From assembly GCF_000026945.1 (NCBI RefSeq), contig NC_012860.1:2170001-2234000 (forward strand): 64,000 nt of DNA, given 5' to 3'. The position numbers and the translations under genes were made by a program. The notes beneath the pieces were generated by a model. It saw only the letters and a list, made by a program, of their open reading frames with translations. It was not told the origin of the DNA and did no database searches. This stretch comes from Candida dubliniensis CD36 (taxonomy: Eukaryota; Ascomycota; Pichiomycetes; Serinales; Debaryomycetaceae). This document shows, in pieces, positions 9,232-19,010 of the stretch. Numbering within the stretch: position 1 is the stretch's first letter; every line of letters begins with the position of its first letter.

Positions 9232-10137
9232 ATGTCTGAACCAGTAGTTGATACAGCTGAACTATCAGCCGAAGAAAAAAAGCGATTACTTAGAGAAAGA
9301 AGACAAGCAAAGATGTCGAAGGGCAAAGCAACGGCCAGATTGAACAATATTTTGTCACAGGGTTCGTCAGTGAAGACATCAGGAGTAAAATCAGTCTTGG
9401 ACCAAGAGAAAGAGGCCACATCTAGTCACGATGATGATCCAGAGATACAAGATATCACCGAGATAACTACGCCCCCTCCAAGAACACCACCGATTGGTGA
9501 AGATGCTCCTCAGGATATAGATAAGATTTTCCAAACTATGCTTCAACAACAGCAGCAACGAGGACAGGGAGCAAATACTGCAGATGATCCTTTTGCTCAA
9601 ATAATGAAAATGTTTAATCAAACTGAAGGTCCTGATTCACTAATCAATGAAGGTTCAGCTTCGACTCAAGATCCAACAGAAATTAAATATCACCAAGAGT
9701 TACTAGAATATAACACATATAATCAAAAATTATGGAAGTTTAGATTTTTATTGGTTCGTGTTTTAGTGACTTTATTTAACTTTTTTTATCATTATACAAG
9801 TATCTCGGATTTTCATGCATCGAATTACGCTTATGTTAGAGACTTGTCATCTGAAGAATATCCTGTTCGAGACTTTTTCACCTGGTTTGCCACTTCCGAA
9901 GTTGTTCTTGTGGCAGCTTACTATTCGGTATTTCATTCATTAGGGTTATTCCATGCAGCCAATCAAAACAGCATTATATTGAAAGTTATGTCAATGGGAT
10001 CAATGATATTACCGCAATTGGAATCTTATAAGCCATTAGTTGCTAGATTTTTGGGGTATTATGAACTACTTGGTATAGTCTTGGGGGGCTTGTCATTAGT
10101 CATAGTATTGTTTGGTTTGCTCAGTTTTGCGAATTAA
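9232..10137 (+). CDS. GET2: Get2, ER receptor subunit for tail-anchored protein insertion
   Basis: With Get1 forms the ER membrane receptor that accepts tail-anchored proteins from the ATPase Get3. The 301-residue protein starts MSEPVVDTAE at the ATG at 9232; an upstream in-frame TTG extension is not used here. The N-terminal cytosolic motif KKRLLRERRQAKM (about 16-28) is the basic helix that captures Get3 in the yeast protein. A Q-rich, disordered linker leads to three C-terminal hydrophobic segments (about residues 170-190, 224-248 and 277-297), the Get2 arrangement. It is convergent with SHY1. Confidence 0.92.
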   Translation: MSEPVVDTAELSAEEKKRLLRERRQAKMSKGKATARLNNILSQGSSVKTSGVKSVLDQEKEATSSHDDDPEIQDITEITTPPPRTPPIGEDAPQDIDKIFQTMLQQQQQRGQGANTADDPFAQIMKMFNQTEGPDSLINEGSASTQDPTEIKYHQELLEYNTYNQKLWKFRFLLVRVLVTLFNFFYHYTSISDFHASNYAYVRDLSSEEYPVRDFFTWFATSEVVLVAAYYSVFHSLGLFHAANQNSIILKVMSMGSMILPQLESYKPLVARFLGYYELLGIVLGGLSLVIVLFGLLSFAN

Positions 10138-10221
10138 AAACATGTGGATGTGTTAATTGAGCTATATACATCTGAAGTATTTTACATAATCATAAATCAA
10201 AAGAAAAAAATAAAAAAGAAT

Positions 10222-11301
10222 TTAGGCTTTCTTTTGCATGTCTTTTCTTTTGGCTGCTAATAATTGTTCGGCAGTGGCAAACTGTTTAGTCCTGTAAATC
10301 GAAAAAAGTAACAAAGCAGTACTACCAATTGATAAACCAAACCAAGTAATCAAATATTGTAAGTGGTTATTGGAAAACTTAATGAAAGGTTTGGGGGCGA
10401 TTGGAACACCTTCGTTTACAAACTCAAATTCTTGAAACTGCAATGTCTCATCCTTGTCGGCATTTGTTGCAATAAAAGATGCATCTGAATCTTTCTTTTT
10501 TGAAAAAAATAAACTGCCAATAACCGACGACCTTTGCTGTTGGCCATTTTCATCTTTCCTCCAATCAATGTGATCGTGTAAGTCATATATCATTTGACAA
10601 TAAATTGGTAAAGATCCACTTTGTTTGGCCATAGCAGGAACATCAGGGACATGGAATACTCTCGAGCCTTGTTCGTGTTCCAACTGCAAAAACGACTTCT
10701 TTGGCATGACTCGGAACAATGCTTCTATTTCTATTTCACCTTGTGGTCTGGCCAAATGTGACAAATATCCCGATGATCTACTACTGGGGACAACTTTATT
10801 TTTCAGAATCCATCCTCTTTCAATTAAAATTGGGTCTCCTCCACTCTTTCGGATAAATGGTGTTATAACAAGATACCCTAATTCCCCATCTCTCAATCGT
10901 GGACCTAAAAACATTTCCCTGTCATAATCAAAATGGCCTTTGCATTTAAATCTTCGATATTCAAAGTCTGTTATAACTGACGGATCCAAATTTGGTGGTA
11001 ATTCCGGAATCACTGGAGCAGCAAGATTGTTTTCACACTTTGCAATTAAATCAGTCTTCCATTGTAGTCTGTGCACTTGCCAACATCCCAATGCAAAGGA
11101 GATTATGGGCATGGCGTACATTAGTCCTAAAAGTACACGACGTATTGTTGGCATTTTCGATTGATGCTCCAAAGTACGCAAATTCCCTGGCACCGCCTTC
11201 ATTGGTTTCCAGTCCATAGTTAAAGTCTTGACAGAACGATTGAATTGTAGTAGTCTTATTGGTTTGACCTTGACAAGTCTGATCGTATTAATTCCAAACA
11301 T
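10222..11301 (-). CDS. SHY1: Shy1/Surf1, cytochrome c oxidase assembly factor
   Basis: Inner-membrane factor needed to build the Cox1 module of complex IV. The 359 residues have a basic, Ser-containing mitochondrial presequence, a first transmembrane helix (VLLGLMYAMPIISFALGCWQV, near residues 56-76), the intermembrane-space SURF1 domain with YRRFKCKGHFDYDREMFLGPR, GYLVITPF and LIERGWI, and a second transmembrane helix near 312-336. The C-terminus is basic. This two-helix layout and the conserved GCWQVHR motif are diagnostic. It is divergent from another likely mitochondrial membrane protein, and the shared 531-bp promoter has a CCAAT box, in keeping with respiratory control. Confidence 0.96.
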   Translation of the reverse strand: MFGINTIRLVKVKPIRLLQFNRSVKTLTMDWKPMKAVPGNLRTLEHQSKMPTIRRVLLGLMYAMPIISFALGCWQVHRLQWKTDLIAKCENNLAAPVIPELPPNLDPSVITDFEYRRFKCKGHFDYDREMFLGPRLRDGELGYLVITPFIRKSGGDPILIERGWILKNKVVPSSRSSGYLSHLARPQGEIEIEALFRVMPKKSFLQLEHEQGSRVFHVPDVPAMAKQSGSLPIYCQMIYDLHDHIDWRKDENGQQQRSSVIGSLFFSKKKDSDASFIATNADKDETLQFQEFEFVNEGVPIAPKPFIKFSNNHLQYLITWFGLSIGSTALLLFSIYRTKQFATAEQLLAAKRKDMQKKA

Positions 11302-11832
11302 GGTTGGATATTTTCAATGTCTTTTGGTAGTATGGTTTAATCTGGTAATCTCAAGTATTCACTGTATTCCTTTTTTTTTTCTATCTTCCTTTTTTTTTTT
11401 CGGTGAGAAAGAAGTAGGGATATCCCCTGTGTACACTATAATATTGCAGAACCATTTTTTTAGTACTAAAGAACTGTAAATTTGGCTCTTGCGTAAATCT
11501 ACAAGAGCTGTTTACCATAGGAAGCTAAGTGCAGATAGTCTCCAATTCCTCAAATGAAAAGTAGTGAAATTTGAATAGCCCCAAATATCTCTGATATTCC
11601 ATTCAACTTGTGAGCAATGGTCCAATCAAGTTCAGTGCCATTTACTAACATTGCCAACTCATTCACAGCGCGAAGAGTCTCTCCATCTAACCCCAAACCC
11701 CGCTAAATCAATCTTGTTCCACAATTCCCGCGACGTGCAAGGAAAAGAAAAACATAAAACAGTATAAACCTTCTTTACAAAGCTAAAAATCCAGTTATAC
11801 TTCAGTTCTTCCTTTTTATAAAATTCATTAAA
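11302..11832. promoter_or_regulatory. Divergent promoter of SHY1 and a small membrane protein
   Basis: 531 bp. T-tracts lie near 11371-11400. The middle (11560-11760) is less AT-rich and carries CCAATCA at 11622-11628, the core of a HAP-complex site that in yeasts drives respiratory genes and, in Candida, also iron responses. Both flanking genes fit a mitochondrial role. I saw no other strong motif. Confidence 0.45.
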
Positions 11833-12174
11833 ATGAGTACAATTTCAGCAGATGCCTTGCTAAATGAAACCAAAAGAGAAAGAAATGAAAGATTCAAAAA
11901 CCAGCTATATCAAGCAGCAGCAAAAGGGGTAATACAAGGTACATTAATTGCCCTAATGACAGGGTATGCATTATCATACAAATATAATCATGGAGTAAAT
12001 AAAGCATATTTCAAAACGACTTACAAAGTATGGTGGTTTGTTGGGTGGAATGTTGTTGGTATAACTTTTGCCACAGATACTGCCAAAATGAAAATCAGCA
12101 AACAAGCAGCTATGGAAGATGAACTCAAACGAAACAGATATATTGAACAGGAATTGAGTAAGAATTTCAAATAG
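11833..12174 (+). CDS. Small two-helix membrane protein, probably mitochondrial
   Basis: Unnamed 113-residue protein. A charged N-terminal helix (NETKRERNERFKNQLYQAAAKG) leads into a glycine-containing hydrophobic segment (VIQGTLIALMTGYALSY, about 36-52), a short basic loop, a second tryptophan-rich segment (YKVWWFVGWNVVGITFATD, about 65-83), and a charged C-terminal helix. The hairpin with charged flanks resembles HIG1/Rcf-type and other small respiratory-chain accessory proteins, but I cannot place it in a named family. It shares a promoter with SHY1 and converges on AIM14, with 90 bp between stops. The start has AAAATG context. Confidence 0.7.
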   Translation: MSTISADALLNETKRERNERFKNQLYQAAAKGVIQGTLIALMTGYALSYKYNHGVNKAYFKTTYKVWWFVGWNVVGITFATDTAKMKISKQAAMEDELKRNRYIEQELSKNFK

Positions 12175-12264
12175 AGGTTAATGAAATAAAAAAAAAAAAA
12201 ACATATATATTAAATAATAACAAAAATAGAACCTTTTATGTACTTCTATTTACTTGAAATGAAG

Positions 12265-14460
12265 TTATGAATAGAATGCTTCCTCGTGAAACTTTAACCC
12301 GTATTCAGCGGCCCATAATTTAACATTTTCAACAAGTGGTTTGGGTCCTGCAGAAATCACCCATATCTTTTCTGCATTCAAATCCTCTTGGACAACTTTA
12401 TTGCGTGGTAAGTCACGGCAGCAAATTAAATTGTGATTTTCGTCTTCTGTAGGACCTGAACACTGTGTGAATCCTTCATTGATACACCAATTGTAATACC
12501 TATGATTCAATTTAGGACGACCTTTATAAATCTTATTCTCTAAATTTAGTCTTCTCGTTAGCAGCTTAAATTGCTGGACCCAAGATTTAGTTTGTTCAGA
12601 TGATGACTGTTCAAAATAGGGAATGAACGGTTCATTTACACTCGACTTGCGAGAGATGTTTCTCAGAGTGCTGTTTTGTGGACTCAAATTATCAGCTGTA
12701 ATTTCAAACTCGTTTATAGATCCTCCATCTTCATTATCACTAGTGTCGAGTAATACATCATCAACCTCGTTAAAGTCCTCATATCGGGGTTGATTTATCC
12801 CATTGTGGGTACAGTCTGAATCGCTGTCCTCTTCTTCTTCGTCATCACTATTCATACTTATGTCGACATTTTCTATCTGGTTTTCGAGATTCAAAGGAAT
12901 TTGTGGCTCGTTGTTGTCACCCAATAAAGGAGAGGTTTCATCGTGTTCTATATCAAAATGACTGGATAATCTAGATTTCTTGCTGAAATTAGAAGCACAG
13001 CTTATTACGTTTCGAAGAGTTTTTGTTTGTTCCTGAATTGTGCTATCACCGGTTATAAATATTTCAAAATCGTCACCATGAATGAATCCATCAAAATATC
13101 TAAGCACTAGCACGTCCCTAAAGTCTTTGATAACCCAAACAATCTTAGTGGGAATACCATGGTAATTCATTACCCTTAAAATCGGCAACGCAAATGAGAT
13201 AGCAGATCCACCAATAACAATCAATAGACGCTTAGCGTTGACCAGTAATTTACTCAAGGAAAACATCTGACTTGATTTTGAACCAATAAACAATAAATGT
13301 GAGTCGTAACTTCCTGTTATCATATATCTTCTCATATTATATAACTTGAAATTACTTTTACGGATAATTAATCGCTGATATTTGTCAGTGGGGAAGGAGA
13401 CTAATGTGTATGGATGGTAATTGGGAATTAACTGTTTGAATGCTCTCACTATGAAACTTGAACTGTAGTTAGTTAGTCTGATATGGGCCCCAGGTGCAGT
13501 GGCAGTTTTTGCAATCAACAGGTTTGGAAACTCTATCATTGCTAAATTTGGCGAGACATCAAACACCTTAACTTCGCCTTTAGTTGACACTCTAGTTAAA
13601 TATACACGATATGCAATTTGTCCAACCAAAATGGAAACATTTACAAGTGTATAAAATGTAAATGGACTTGGTCTGATATGAAACTGAAGGCAGATAACTA
13701 TTGTCCATGTCCATACGTAGTGCATGCAATAGAATACCTTGTACCAGCGTTTTCTCATCGAGGACAATGAGGTGACCATAATAATTAGGAATCCTAGCAA
13801 AGCTACCCAACCGTAATTATTTTCAAGTTTGAAAGTTTTTTTCATCGTGTCGGTTTTCTTAAAATATCCAAGGTATAAAACGGTGTGCATAACACTTTGA
13901 ATAATTATTAGTCGGGATAGCCATTTATGTATTGGGATCAATGTCAAATATAAGGTGTGAGGCAATGGACTTGGACGTAATGTTAAGAACAATATTGTTG
14001 GTAAACAATTAGCAGGAATTCGACCTAGTCTTTTGGCCAAAAATATCAAATCTCCATTATAAAGGTCAATCAATGACAATGAGGTTAAAAATGTTATCCA
14101 GAATAATAATTGTATGATAGTAGATGAACGTAGTGTTATGCTGAACACGATGGATTTGAGCAACTGAGCTACGTAAGTAAAGAACCTATCCTTAAATGTG
14201 GCAGTTTGGCAGTCTGGATGGTGTTCATGCAGAATATAATGATCCAACTTCCGGTTGAAGGAACGTATTATATTGGATTTAAATCTATGATGATAATTGT
14301 GGATAATGCAGTACTTGTAAATAGGTATGGATATTATGAATAGCAATAATAGAAAAGTGGTAATGTTTCCGTATTTTGAGGTGATATAATTTCGTAGTCT
14401 ACTATATTCTTTTGTTTTCCCATTTGGATAGTGGAAATAATCTAGTATAGTGGTATTCAT
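12265..14460 (-). CDS. AIM14: AIM14/Yno1-like ferric-reductase-family flavocytochrome
   Basis: Membrane oxidoreductase of the ferric reductase / NADPH oxidase superfamily. Two heme-ligand pairs are clear: His178-X13-His192 and His247-X13-His261, in adjacent transmembrane helices. The FAD motif HPYT is at 349-352 and a glycine-rich NAD(P) segment (IVIGGSAISFALP) is near 410-422. Further hydrophobic helices lie at about 33-50, 105-130 and 215-233. There is no signal peptide or FRE-type long extracellular N-terminus, which favours the Aim14 branch over a classical FRE. The 731 residues exceed the roughly 570 of S. cerevisiae because of a roughly 150-residue acidic insertion inside the C-terminal NAD(P) region. 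Whether it reduces metals or makes superoxide cannot be told from sequence. Confidence 0.82.
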   Translation of the reverse strand: MNTTILDYFHYPNGKTKEYSRLRNYITSKYGNITTFLLLLFIISIPIYKYCIIHNYHHRFKSNIIRSFNRKLDHYILHEHHPDCQTATFKDRFFTYVAQLLKSIVFSITLRSSTIIQLLFWITFLTSLSLIDLYNGDLIFLAKRLGRIPANCLPTILFLTLRPSPLPHTLYLTLIPIHKWLSRLIIIQSVMHTVLYLGYFKKTDTMKKTFKLENNYGWVALLGFLIIMVTSLSSMRKRWYKVFYCMHYVWTWTIVICLQFHIRPSPFTFYTLVNVSILVGQIAYRVYLTRVSTKGEVKVFDVSPNLAMIEFPNLLIAKTATAPGAHIRLTNYSSSFIVRAFKQLIPNYHPYTLVSFPTDKYQRLIIRKSNFKLYNMRRYMITGSYDSHLLFIGSKSSQMFSLSKLLVNAKRLLIVIGGSAISFALPILRVMNYHGIPTKIVWVIKDFRDVLVLRYFDGFIHGDDFEIFITGDSTIQEQTKTLRNVISCASNFSKKSRLSSHFDIEHDETSPLLGDNNEPQIPLNLENQIENVDISMNSDDEEEEDSDSDCTHNGINQPRYEDFNEVDDVLLDTSDNEDGGSINEFEITADNLSPQNSTLRNISRKSSVNEPFIPYFEQSSSEQTKSWVQQFKLLTRRLNLENKIYKGRPKLNHRYYNWCINEGFTQCSGPTEDENHNLICCRDLPRNKVVQEDLNAEKIWVISAGPKPLVENVKLWAAEYGLKFHEEAFYS

Positions 14461-15030
14461 TGGTTAAAGCAACACAATTGTATTTGAAGTTGAGAAAATA
14501 AAAAGTACTATCTACTGTTATAATTGGCACTGGGTTGTGGCTGAATCTAGTTTATTGATTCGTGTGTATGTGTGTATGTTTTCTTTGGTGGTGAAAGGAA
14601 TGTGAAGATTTCAGATCAGAAAATGACAACGATGTCTATTTATTATATCTTTCCTTGATTAAAAGGGATATCGTCGACAATTACTAGTTGCCGTCCGTAG
14701 CTATGGCAATATACGCAATATCTAAAAAAATCACGGACAAAAAAAAAGGGCTAATGATACTCAAAATCAGAAATGTGACCTGGAAAATGTTTTCTCTTCC
14801 TTTATGTATGTGGGTAATTTTAAAAAAAGAAATAAGAAAAAAAAAAAAAAAAACGGAAGAAATTAATAATATTATTAATGCGATTGATTAAATAGATAAA
14901 TTAGACCCACGGCCCGAAATTTCTATAAAACTAGGTTTACATAATACAAAAAAAAAAACAAGAGAGTCATTTAAAATGCAAGATTAATTCTATTTCTACA
15001 ATGAATTTTATATAACAATAGAGACGGTTG
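14461..15030. other. Upstream region of the AIM14-like gene
   Basis: 570 bp between two minus-strand genes. It includes an ATTGG (reverse CCAAT) box at about 14523-14527, close to the AIM14 start, and A-rich tracts near 14741-14750, 14835-14852 and 14949-14959. The open frame at 14688-14891 is lysine-rich read-through of A-tracts and is not a gene. Confidence 0.6.
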
Positions 15031-16173
15031 TCAATACTTCATTTTCTTGAAATTCTTGGATTTCCTATTGGCAATTAATCCCGATCTAGTAGGTTGTGGC
15101 CCGCCTCTCGTACTATTTCTATAACTTCCTGCTTGATCTTGAGAACCATTTTTGTTGATTACACCTGTTCTTGTCGGTTGATTAAAACCCGACTTGGAGC
15201 CGTACGCATTCAGACTAAATCTACCTTTAGTTCTGTTATCTTGATTTGGGCCTTTTGGTGTTCTCGGAAATCCATTACTAGACCCAAATCCACTAGGCAG
15301 TCTCTTCGGGATGAAGCCAGACCTCGATGGATGATCGGCACCGTTACGTGAGAACCCTTGACTGCCAAACCCTTCGTACCTGTTTGACGGTGTGAGGTTG
15401 CTCGTGTAATCCCTTTTCTGAGTTGTTGGTCTGTATTCTTCATATTCTTTCCGACTGCTACTTGCTCTGAGACTTTTGAAATAGAGGTTTCTGTATTTTT
15501 TGGGTAAATTGTTGCCACTAAATGCACTGCCAAAATTAGGTATTCTGGAGGATCTTGGTTTATCACATTCATCACCAAAATGTTCATTTGATGCACAGTT
15601 GTAACAGTATATTCTCGGTAATACCGAACTTTCCTCATTGCTATCCTGACTTTGCGATTTCGTTATATAACTTCTCCAAATACTAGGACAGTTCTCATCA
15701 CCATGCTTAAAGGAGTCGCAAGTGCGACAGTATTGTCTCTTTCGGATTTTGCTTTTGCATTGCAGCACAATGTGTCCCTTTTCGCCACACCTGCCACATA
15801 TTATAGTAGTGGGACATTGGCTTTCATAATGATCATCGACGGCTCCACATTTATGACAAATCACTACAGTACATTTGGCTCTTGTGTGTCCTCTCTTGTG
15901 GCAATTTGCACATAGTGGGCCCAATGATTGCCTCGATAGTCCAGATTCATCATCTGGATCTGTAACACCAAAGTATCTGCCTTCTCCTCGCAATGCAACT
16001 AACTCGTCGAGGTCATCGTTGACCTCGTCATAGGATAAAGCGGTTGTAGGTGTGTGCTCTTTTGGATCTCTGCTACCACGTTCTTCCAGTTCAAGTGAGC
16101 TTTGCTCTTTATATTTCTGTCTTTTAAATTTCTCCCCTGTTGAATCTTCTATAAAAGGTAGCGTGTCGGACAT
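15031..16173 (-). CDS. AIR1: Air1/Air2-type zinc-knuckle subunit of the TRAMP complex
   Basis: RNA-binding subunit of TRAMP, which with a Trf4/5 poly(A) polymerase and Mtr4 helicase marks nuclear RNAs for exosome decay. Five CCHC-type knuckles are visible at about C88-C101, C106-C120, C126-C139, C149-C162 and C190-C203. Between knuckles 4 and 5 sits IWRSY, the motif known in Air2 for contacting Trf4. The N-terminus is acidic. The C-terminal 170 residues are Arg/Gly/Ser-rich (for example TRSGLI, SRSGFIPKR repeats), like the arginine-methylated tail of Air proteins. S. cerevisiae has two paralogues, so the choice of symbol is by family and not by number. 380 residues. Confidence 0.9.
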   Translation of the reverse strand: MSDTLPFIEDSTGEKFKRQKYKEQSSLELEERGSRDPKEHTPTTALSYDEVNDDLDELVALRGEGRYFGVTDPDDESGLSRQSLGPLCANCHKRGHTRAKCTVVICHKCGAVDDHYESQCPTTIICGRCGEKGHIVLQCKSKIRKRQYCRTCDSFKHGDENCPSIWRSYITKSQSQDSNEESSVLPRIYCYNCASNEHFGDECDKPRSSRIPNFGSAFSGNNLPKKYRNLYFKSLRASSSRKEYEEYRPTTQKRDYTSNLTPSNRYEGFGSQGFSRNGADHPSRSGFIPKRLPSGFGSSNGFPRTPKGPNQDNRTKGRFSLNAYGSKSGFNQPTRTGVINKNGSQDQAGSYRNSTRGGPQPTRSGLIANRKSKNFKKMKY

Positions 16174-16595
16174 TTTGGGTTCACTGTATCAGTAAGTGGT
16201 GTTTTTTTGTTTTGTTTTCCAACTTGGCAACAAAAATTCTAAAAAGTTAAACAAATAGAGGAAAGTTTTTTTTTTTTCTTCTTTTTCGTTCAGTTTAGAT
16301 AACATGATGAGATGAATACTAGTGATACTTTGTTTTTTTTTTTTCTTTTACTCTCTAAAATATTCCCTGTCACTGAAGATATCATTCTCGAAAAGTACCT
16401 AAATCAGAATAATGTATTATAGCTAATTTTCTCTTTACAAACAGAAATTGACCAGTCTAGGCTTTTCGAAATAATGAAAACTCGATTAATCGATCAGGGA
16501 AAAGAAGGAATAAAAAAAGCAAACAGATAATATTTGTTTAACTAAACTCTCCTATACATATAGACCATTAAATATCGCCATTGCCATTTTTTTCT
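16174..16595. other. Upstream region of the Air gene
   Basis: 422 bp between two minus-strand genes. T-tracts lie at about 16266-16278 and 16331-16342, typical of nucleosome-poor yeast promoters. A TGATGA box (16303-16309) and CTGA (16372-16375) bracket this stretch but I do not accept a snoRNA here. Confidence 0.6.
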
Positions 16596-17117
16596 CTACA
16601 ACACGTTTCTAACAACATGTTCTCCAACTTGTGCTTCTAATGCACCACCCGAACCAGTTCCAGTAACATCAAGCGATGATTTCAAATACTCTTGGTGTTT
16701 CAACGCTGCCAATGCATAACAGGCGCTTGAAAAAGTAAATAATATGGCCACTACCAATAAACTAGTTACTTGTAATGTCAAAGACAAATATTGAATGACG
16801 GCATTTAATAAATAAAATCCGCAACGAGGTAAATTGCCATCAAAATTTCTAACAAAATTAACAAATGTATCAGTCAATGGACAGATTTTCAACAAAAATG
16901 GAATCTCAACAAACAATACGATCAATCCCTGAACAATGCATATTATGGAAAATACAATAATTGGTCCAATATGGAAAATGTTGGCTACACCAAGAGCCAA
17001 ACATAAAAAAATTGTAAGTATACTTATCCATTGACCATAAAGAGAGAAATTCTTCTTTTTGAAATCACTGGAAAGACCACCCCAAATATTACTCAATGCA
17101 AAATCTGCAAGTGCCAT
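16596..17117 (-). CDS. TVP18: Golgi membrane protein Tvp18
   Basis: Integral protein of late Golgi (Tlg2-positive) vesicles, found in complex with other Tvp and Yip proteins; its exact role is not known. The 173 residues start MALADFALSNIWGGLSSDFKKKNFSLYGQW, close to the family N-terminus, and contain four hydrophobic segments (about 31-48, 50-73, 99-117 and 118-138). The conserved FVRNFDGNLPRC loop lies between helices 2 and 3. The tail is short, Gly/Ser-rich and hydrophilic. Length is normal. A second Tvp gene (TVP23) lies 26 kb away in this window, which I take as coincidence. Confidence 0.93.
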   Translation of the reverse strand: MALADFALSNIWGGLSSDFKKKNFSLYGQWISILTIFLCLALGVANIFHIGPIIVFSIICIVQGLIVLFVEIPFLLKICPLTDTFVNFVRNFDGNLPRCGFYLLNAVIQYLSLTLQVTSLLVVAILFTFSSACYALAALKHQEYLKSSLDVTGTGSGGALEAQVGEHVVRNVL

Positions 17118-17768
17118 CTTTTTAATTTGAAAGTATAATGCAAAAAAAGTCTAGTTTCAAAACAATTAAAATTGAAATCAGTGAACAATTGAATACTATA
17201 TTGCTAAATGAAGGTTTTGAAAGTTCTGAGACTTTTGATGTGTTGTTTATTTCCTCGTTTTTTTCGCTCTTTCTTTTAATCAAGGCTGTATAACTTATAT
17301 ACAGGAAATTGACTAGGAGGAGGAGATACCAATGACAGAATAATTAAAGATGACTGAAAAGTTTAACTGTCGATTTGATAAAAAACTAGGGAAGAAGCCG
17401 ACAACAGAGATACCTTTTGGATGCAAGAAATTTCTTGAAGTGGTTTGTTGGATCTGATTGCAAGAATGCTACCAAACTCTAAATACTAGAATACAATTAC
17501 ACCTGCAGTATTCGACTACATGAAACTATACGGCCTATAAAAACTGGCAAGAACAAATATCAAACATACAATCTCTACTCTATATTGGCAATTGTCATAT
17601 TTCTGGGGTTATTTGAAATAATCGTGGCCATAATATAGTCCATTAAATCATTGATAAACCTTACTTTCGCACTAAGTTGATGTCATATAAAACAAATTTT
17701 TTTTTAGCCTCTTTTTTTTTTTTTTTCACTTCAAGTTTTTGCCAAAGACTACAGTAGTAGCAAACATA
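17118..17768. promoter_or_regulatory. Divergent TVP18 / TGS-GTPase promoter
   Basis: 651 bp with no gene I can support. A T-tract (17710-17726, interrupted) lies about 45 bp before the GTPase ATG. The rest is mixed AT-rich DNA without a motif I would name. Confidence 0.5.
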
Positions 17769-19010
17769 ATGGGTAGGGAGATTGTTATTGGATTAGTAGG
17801 TAAACCCTCTAGTGGAAAATCAACTACCTTGAATGCATTGACAGATGCTAATGCTAAATGTGGAGCATTCCCATTCACTACTATTGATCCTAATAAAGCC
17901 ACTGGTTACCTTGAAATAGATTGTGTCTGTGCCAGATTCAATAAACAGGATAAATGTAAACCCAATTATGGATATTGTCGAGACGGTAAGAGAGGTGTGC
18001 CTATAATGTTGTTAGATGTTGCTGGATTGGTACCTAATGCTCACTTGGGCAGAGGGTTAGGTAATAAATTTTTAAGTGATTTGACCGAAGCAGATTGTTT
18101 GATACATATCGTTGATGCCAGTGGAACCACTGATGCGGAGGGGAAAGCAACAAGGGGATATGATCCATTGCAGGATATTGAGTGGTTGCAAGATGAGATT
18201 TTCCAATGGATATTGGGAAACTTGAAGGAGAGATGGGGGTCCGTGGTCAGAAGACATGTTGGTACAAAATCGTCAACATTGGAAACTATGAGACAACAAC
18301 TAGGTGGGTATGTGGCTAACAAAAAATTAATTGGAGATGCCTTAGATTTGATACCTGATTTGCCACCATTACAAGACTGGGACGACGAAATGCTTGGTAA
18401 AGTCGTTCGAGCATTCATGGAAGTCAAATTCCCTACAGTATTGTCTTTAAATAAAATGGATCACCCTGATGCAGATAAGAACGTTTCCAAGATAATATTG
18501 AAATACCCAAAACTGAAAGCAGTGCTAACATCATCGATTACTGAAGTCTTTCTTCGAAAACTAGCTGCTCAGAATTACATCAAGTACGATCTGGGAACAG
18601 AATTTATTGATACAATTGATGATCTACCAGATGACCCGGATTTGAAACCGTTGGATGACAAGTTACGTAATAGGATAGAAAATATCCGTGATTTGGTTTT
18701 GTACAGATTTGGATCCACCGGTGTGGTTCAGTTGCTCCAAGCTGCCGCCGATCTTTTAAACTTGGTTCCCGTTTATCCCGTCCGAAATATCCACAATTTT
18801 TCAGGAAATTCAGGTGACTATGTTTTCCGTGATTGTTTATTAGTGAAAAGAGGCACACCTGTGACTGCTGTAGCAAGAAAAATTATGGGAGATGTAACAA
18901 TTGCAGCGGTAGAAGGTGTTGGTGGTATTAAGATAAGTGAAGATGATACTATCGACAAAGGGAAGAATGACATTCTATCCTTTAAGATAGTTCCAGGAAG
19001 TCATAACTAG
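17769..19010 (+). CDS. YchF/Obg-related GTPase with TGS domain, archaeal-type
   Basis: Predicted GTPase of the Obg-HflX superfamily. From the ATG at 17769 (a TTG ten codons earlier is not a start) it has 413 residues. The P-loop GKPSSGKST is at 11-19, switch II DVAGLV at 83-88, NKMD at 228-231, and a C-terminal TGS domain at about 335-410 ([35 protein letters not shown]). A cysteine cluster (C52, C54, C63, C70) follows switch I. It is not Ola1, Rbg1 or Rbg2: the closest relatives I recall are archaeal MJ1332-type proteins and S. pombe SPBC428.15, with no S. cerevisiae counterpart that I know. The TGS domain suggests ribosome or RNA contact, but the role is unknown. At least two in-frame CTG codons fall in the 245-280 region. 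Confidence 0.88.
   Translation: MGREIVIGLVGKPSSGKSTTLNALTDANAKCGAFPFTTIDPNKATGYLEIDCVCARFNKQDKCKPNYGYCRDGKRGVPIMLLDVAGLVPNAHLGRGLGNKFLSDLTEADCLIHIVDASGTTDAEGKATRGYDPLQDIEWLQDEIFQWILGNLKERWGSVVRRHVGTKSSTLETMRQQLGGYVANKKLIGDALDLIPDLPPLQDWDDEMLGKVVRAFMEVKFPTVLSLNKMDHPDADKNVSKIILKYPKLKAVLTSSITEVFLRKLAAQNYIKYDLGTEFIDTIDDLPDDPDLKPLDDKLRNRIENIRDLVLYRFGSTGVVQLLQAAADLLNLVPVYPVRNIHNFSGNSGDYVFRDCLLVKRGTPVTAVARKIMGDVTIAAVEGVGGIKISEDDTIDKGKNDILSFKIVPGSHN

Noticed and set aside
15210..15638. 142-codon alternative frame inside the Air gene
   Set aside because: Overlaps the Arg/Gly tail of a clear gene and has no recognisable content.
16303..16375. C/D-box snoRNA candidate (ATGATGA ... CTGA with GATA/TATC ends)
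   Set aside because: Contains a T12 run, has a weak, offset terminal stem, no clear C'/D' pair and no guide I could name.
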